Below, in pieces: positions 6,495 through 8,205 of a stretch of DNA of 8,205 nt (the stretch's first letter is position 1; each line of letters begins with the position of its first letter). The notes below the pieces were generated by a model. The model saw only the letters and a list, made by a program, of their open reading frames with translations. It searched no databases and had not been told where the DNA came from. The DNA lies in assembly GCA_900766865.1 (NCBI GenBank), contig CAAFXA010000418.1, positions 1 through 8,205 of the forward strand, in the 5' to 3' direction. Both the position numbers and the translations under genes were made by a program. This stretch comes from an uncultured Akkermansia sp. GTDB taxonomy: Bacteria; Verrucomicrobiota; Verrucomicrobiia; Verrucomicrobiales; Akkermansiaceae.

Positions 6495-6509
6495 ACGGAT
6501 AGCTCGCGC
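6481..6509. repeat. 11-bp inverted repeat over the -10/start region of the zinc-ribbon gene
   Basis: The arms GCGCGGGCTAT (6481-6491) and ATAGCTCGCGC (6499-6509) are complementary at 10 of 11 positions, with one G-T pair, around a 7-nt spacer. It lies 30 nt after the rpsN stop and 6 nt before the next ATG. It is not followed by a T-run on either strand, so it is at best a weak terminator. It may be an operator, or an RNA hairpin that forms only in readthrough transcripts from rpsN. Confidence 0.75.
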
Positions 6510-6515
6510 TTGTCT

Positions 6516-6776
6516 ATGCCAATCTACGAGTACATCTCCGAGAACCCGGAGGACCCGGAAAAGTCTTGCCGGTTTTGCCGCAATGGTTTTGAACTGATGC
6601 GGCCCGTTGACCGTGCCCCGCTCACGCACTGCCTGTACTGCAAAAACCCCGTGCGTAAGAAAATAGGGAAAGTCAACGTCCCCAAAATACTTGCCCCTCT
6701 TTCCATATCGGACGCCAAGAAAGCCGGTTTCACAGTCATGCAAAAGCGTGACCAGGGCGTCTACGAAAAACTCTGA
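6516..6776 (+). CDS. FmdB-type putative zinc-ribbon protein
   Basis: This 86-residue protein starts with MPIYEYIS, the hallmark N-terminus of the FmdB regulatory-protein/zinc-ribbon family. It has two cysteine pairs, Cys18-x2-Cys21 and Cys39-x2-Cys42, able to bind one zinc ion. A basic segment follows (VRKKIGKVN, 46-54). The C-terminal half ends in KAGFTVMQKRDQGVYEKL, a pattern seen in family members. Function is not established for the family; the name comes from a formamidase operon. The ATG at 6516 is chosen because the family begins with MPIYEY and it lies about 15 nt after the predicted transcription start. An in-frame GTG at 6429 would overlap rpsN and precede the promoter. The gene has its own promoter and is followed after 26 nt by a CNNM/CBS protein gene, probably cotranscribed. 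Confidence 0.85.
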   Translation: MPIYEYISENPEDPEKSCRFCRNGFELMRPVDRAPLTHCLYCKNPVRKKIGKVNVPKILAPLSISDAKKAGFTVMQKRDQGVYEKL

Positions 6777-6802
6777 CCGGCCCCTACTCTCACCCACCGA
6801 AA

Positions 6803-8205
6803 ATGATAGACCAGATACTGAATTACCTCTTTCTCAGCCCCGGCGAGATTACAGAATTGCAATGGGAGTATCCCAGCTTTTTGTCCATTTTCCTCTTCGT
6901 TGTCGGCATCAGCTTCTTCCTGTTCCTCAACGCCTTCTTCGTAGCAAACGAGTTTGCCAGCGCACGCGTACGCCCCAGCCAGTTGAGGGAAAACCTGGAT
7001 GACTCCAAAGCCCAGGCTCATAAGCGAGCCAAAGCGCTCAACATCGTCAACCACCTCGATTCCTACCTCTCCGCCAACCAGGTGGGTATAACCCTGGCCT
7101 CCCTGGCTCTCGGTGCTATGGGCGAGCCCTTCATCAAAAGCCTCATCGAGCCGTTCCTGAGCTATTATCTCCACCTGCGTCCGGCCGTAGTGAGCGTTAT
7201 TTCCTACACCCTGGCCTACGCCCTCTTCACCTTTGCCCACGTGGTACTGGGCGAGCTGGTACCCAAAAGCCTGGCCATCCGCAAACCGCTGGAAGTATCC
7301 ATGGGAACATCTGTGTGGATGACCCGCTTTGCCAAATGGACTTCCCTCATCATCAAACTCTTTAACAATACGGCCAATGGTATTGCGCACCACATCTTCG
7401 GTGTGGATCCGAACTACTCCCCCGAATCACACCACAGTGCAGAGGAGATTGCTCACATTGTGGAGGAAAGCGGCCGCAGCCATGAAGTTACCGCCACGGA
7501 GGCGGAGATTTCCACGAATGCACTGGAACTTAACGACCGAGCCGTTCGTGACATCCTTGTGCCCCGCAATGAGGTGGAAGTGCTGGACATCAACGACAGT
7601 TTCGAGGAGAATGTGGACATCGTAACCAACAGTCGCCACAGCCGTTTCACTCTGGTAGATGGTCACCTGGACGATGTGAAGGGATGGGTACATGTAAAAG
7701 ACATCATGCGCCTGCTGCGCAGCGGCAGCAAAGACATCATGAGCGTCAAACGTGCCATTAAAATGGTGCCCGAAACCATGAAGCTGGACAACCTGCTCAA
7801 CTTCTTCACCAAGGAGAAAACACACTCCGCCCTCGTGGTGGACGAGCACGGCATCGTAACCGGCCTCGTATACCTCGACGATGTCATCGAGGAGATTGTC
7901 GGCAACGATATTCAGGACGAGTTCGAAATGGAGGAGCCCAAGGATTTCCTGGCCATCGGCCCGGACCAGTACATTGCCAGCGGTGCCATGGCTCTCTTCG
8001 ATTTGGAGGAAGCCCTGCCCGCCCTTGGCGAAATCGACAGCGACAGCGGCATCTCCACCATTGGTGGCCACATCACAGATTGCCTGGGACACCTGCCGGA
8101 GCTCAATGAGCAGATTCGCATACGCGACTACATCTTCACTGTTACAGGCACAGATGGCCGTCGCGTCACTCAGACCCGCATCGAGCTCCATCCCCTGCCA
8201 ACCGA
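6803..8205 (+). CDS. CNNM/CBS/CorC-HlyC family membrane protein (hemolysin-like, putative ion transporter), 3' end cut by window
   Basis: The 467 residues seen run off the window without a stop, probably close to the natural end. The N-terminal CNNM (DUF21) membrane domain includes the hydrophobic segment SIFLFVVGISFFLFLNAFFVANEFA (28-52), then QVGITLASLALGAMGEP (93-109) and HVVLGELVPKSLAIRKP (146-162), which are typical family signatures. Further hydrophobic helices lie at about 128-149. A cytoplasmic CBS pair follows: about 250-305 (VRDILVPRNEVEVL, GWVHVKDIM) and 320-372 (SALVVDEHGIVTGLVYLDDVIEEIVG). The C-terminal CorC_HlyC (transporter-associated) domain spans about 385-467. Relatives are linked to magnesium or cobalt export, but several are still called hemolysins; the substrate here is unknown. 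It begins 26 nt after the zinc-ribbon gene, with no separate promoter or Shine-Dalgarno seen. Confidence 0.93.
   Translation, partial: MIDQILNYLFLSPGEITELQWEYPSFLSIFLFVVGISFFLFLNAFFVANEFASARVRPSQLRENLDDSKAQAHKRAKALNIVNHLDSYLSANQVGITLASLALGAMGEPFIKSLIEPFLSYYLHLRPAVVSVISYTLAYALFTFAHVVLGELVPKSLAIRKPLEVSMGTSVWMTRFAKWTSLIIKLFNNTANGIAHHIFGVDPNYSPESHHSAEEIAHIVEESGRSHEVTATEAEISTNALELNDRAVRDILVPRNEVEVLDINDSFEENVDIVTNSRHSRFTLVDGHLDDVKGWVHVKDIMRLLRSGSKDIMSVKRAIKMVPETMKLDNLLNFFTKEKTHSALVVDEHGIVTGLVYLDDVIEEIVGNDIQDEFEMEEPKDFLAIGPDQYIASGAMALFDLEEALPALGEIDSDSGISTIGGHITDCLGHLPELNEQIRIRDYIFTVTGTDGRRVTQTRIELHPLPT

Noticed and set aside
7427..8191. 254-codon minus-strand ORF opposite the CNNM/CBS gene
   Set aside because: The plus strand encodes an unmistakable CNNM-CBS-CorC protein across the same bases; this is its shadow.

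Overview
No previously undescribed system is evident in this window. It looks like ordinary chromosomal DNA of a moderately GC-rich, non-Bacteroidetes Gram-negative-type bacterium. The gene content, the 89-residue zinc-free uS14 and the sigma70-like TTGACN-16/17-TANNNT promoters point towards Verrucomicrobiota, perhaps Akkermansia-like. That placement is inference from overall look, without any database comparison. No phage, insertion sequence, CRISPR array, tRNA or rRNA was seen.

Layout from left to right. (1) A plus-strand acyl-ACP thioesterase (81-797) sits behind its own promoter, placed so that the mRNA would start at or next to the ATG. It converges on a bidirectional terminator (816-852). 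(2) A compact minus-strand operon reads ribH (4233-3691), nusB (3671-2793), ftsY (2778-1930), rlmN (1930-851). Gaps are 19 and 14 nt, followed by a TAATG overlap, with a promoter upstream of ribH. Apart from riboflavin biosynthesis by RibH, its products serve rRNA transcription (NusB), membrane targeting of ribosomes (FtsY) and rRNA/tRNA methylation (RlmN). (3) A minus-strand GadC-like amino-acid antiporter (5857-4361) ends at its own terminator (4311-4347). A 324-bp gap lies in front of it, rich in inverted repeats. (4) Divergent from it, on the plus strand, are rpsN (6182-6451), a small FmdB-type zinc-ribbon protein (6516-6776) and a CNNM/CBS/CorC-type membrane protein (6803 to beyond the window end). 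rpsN and the zinc-ribbon gene each have a good promoter; the membrane-protein gene probably shares the latter.

Points worth a second look: none of the nine start codons has a recognisable Shine-Dalgarno sequence; NusB is about twice the normal length, with the canonical family signatures split between its two ends; the permease leader can fold into four consecutive hairpins followed by a 43-nt stretch without G before the start codon; and an 11-bp palindrome lies over the -10 and start region of the zinc-ribbon gene. The GadC-like protein has no decarboxylase gene next to it in the window and only a short C-terminal tail.
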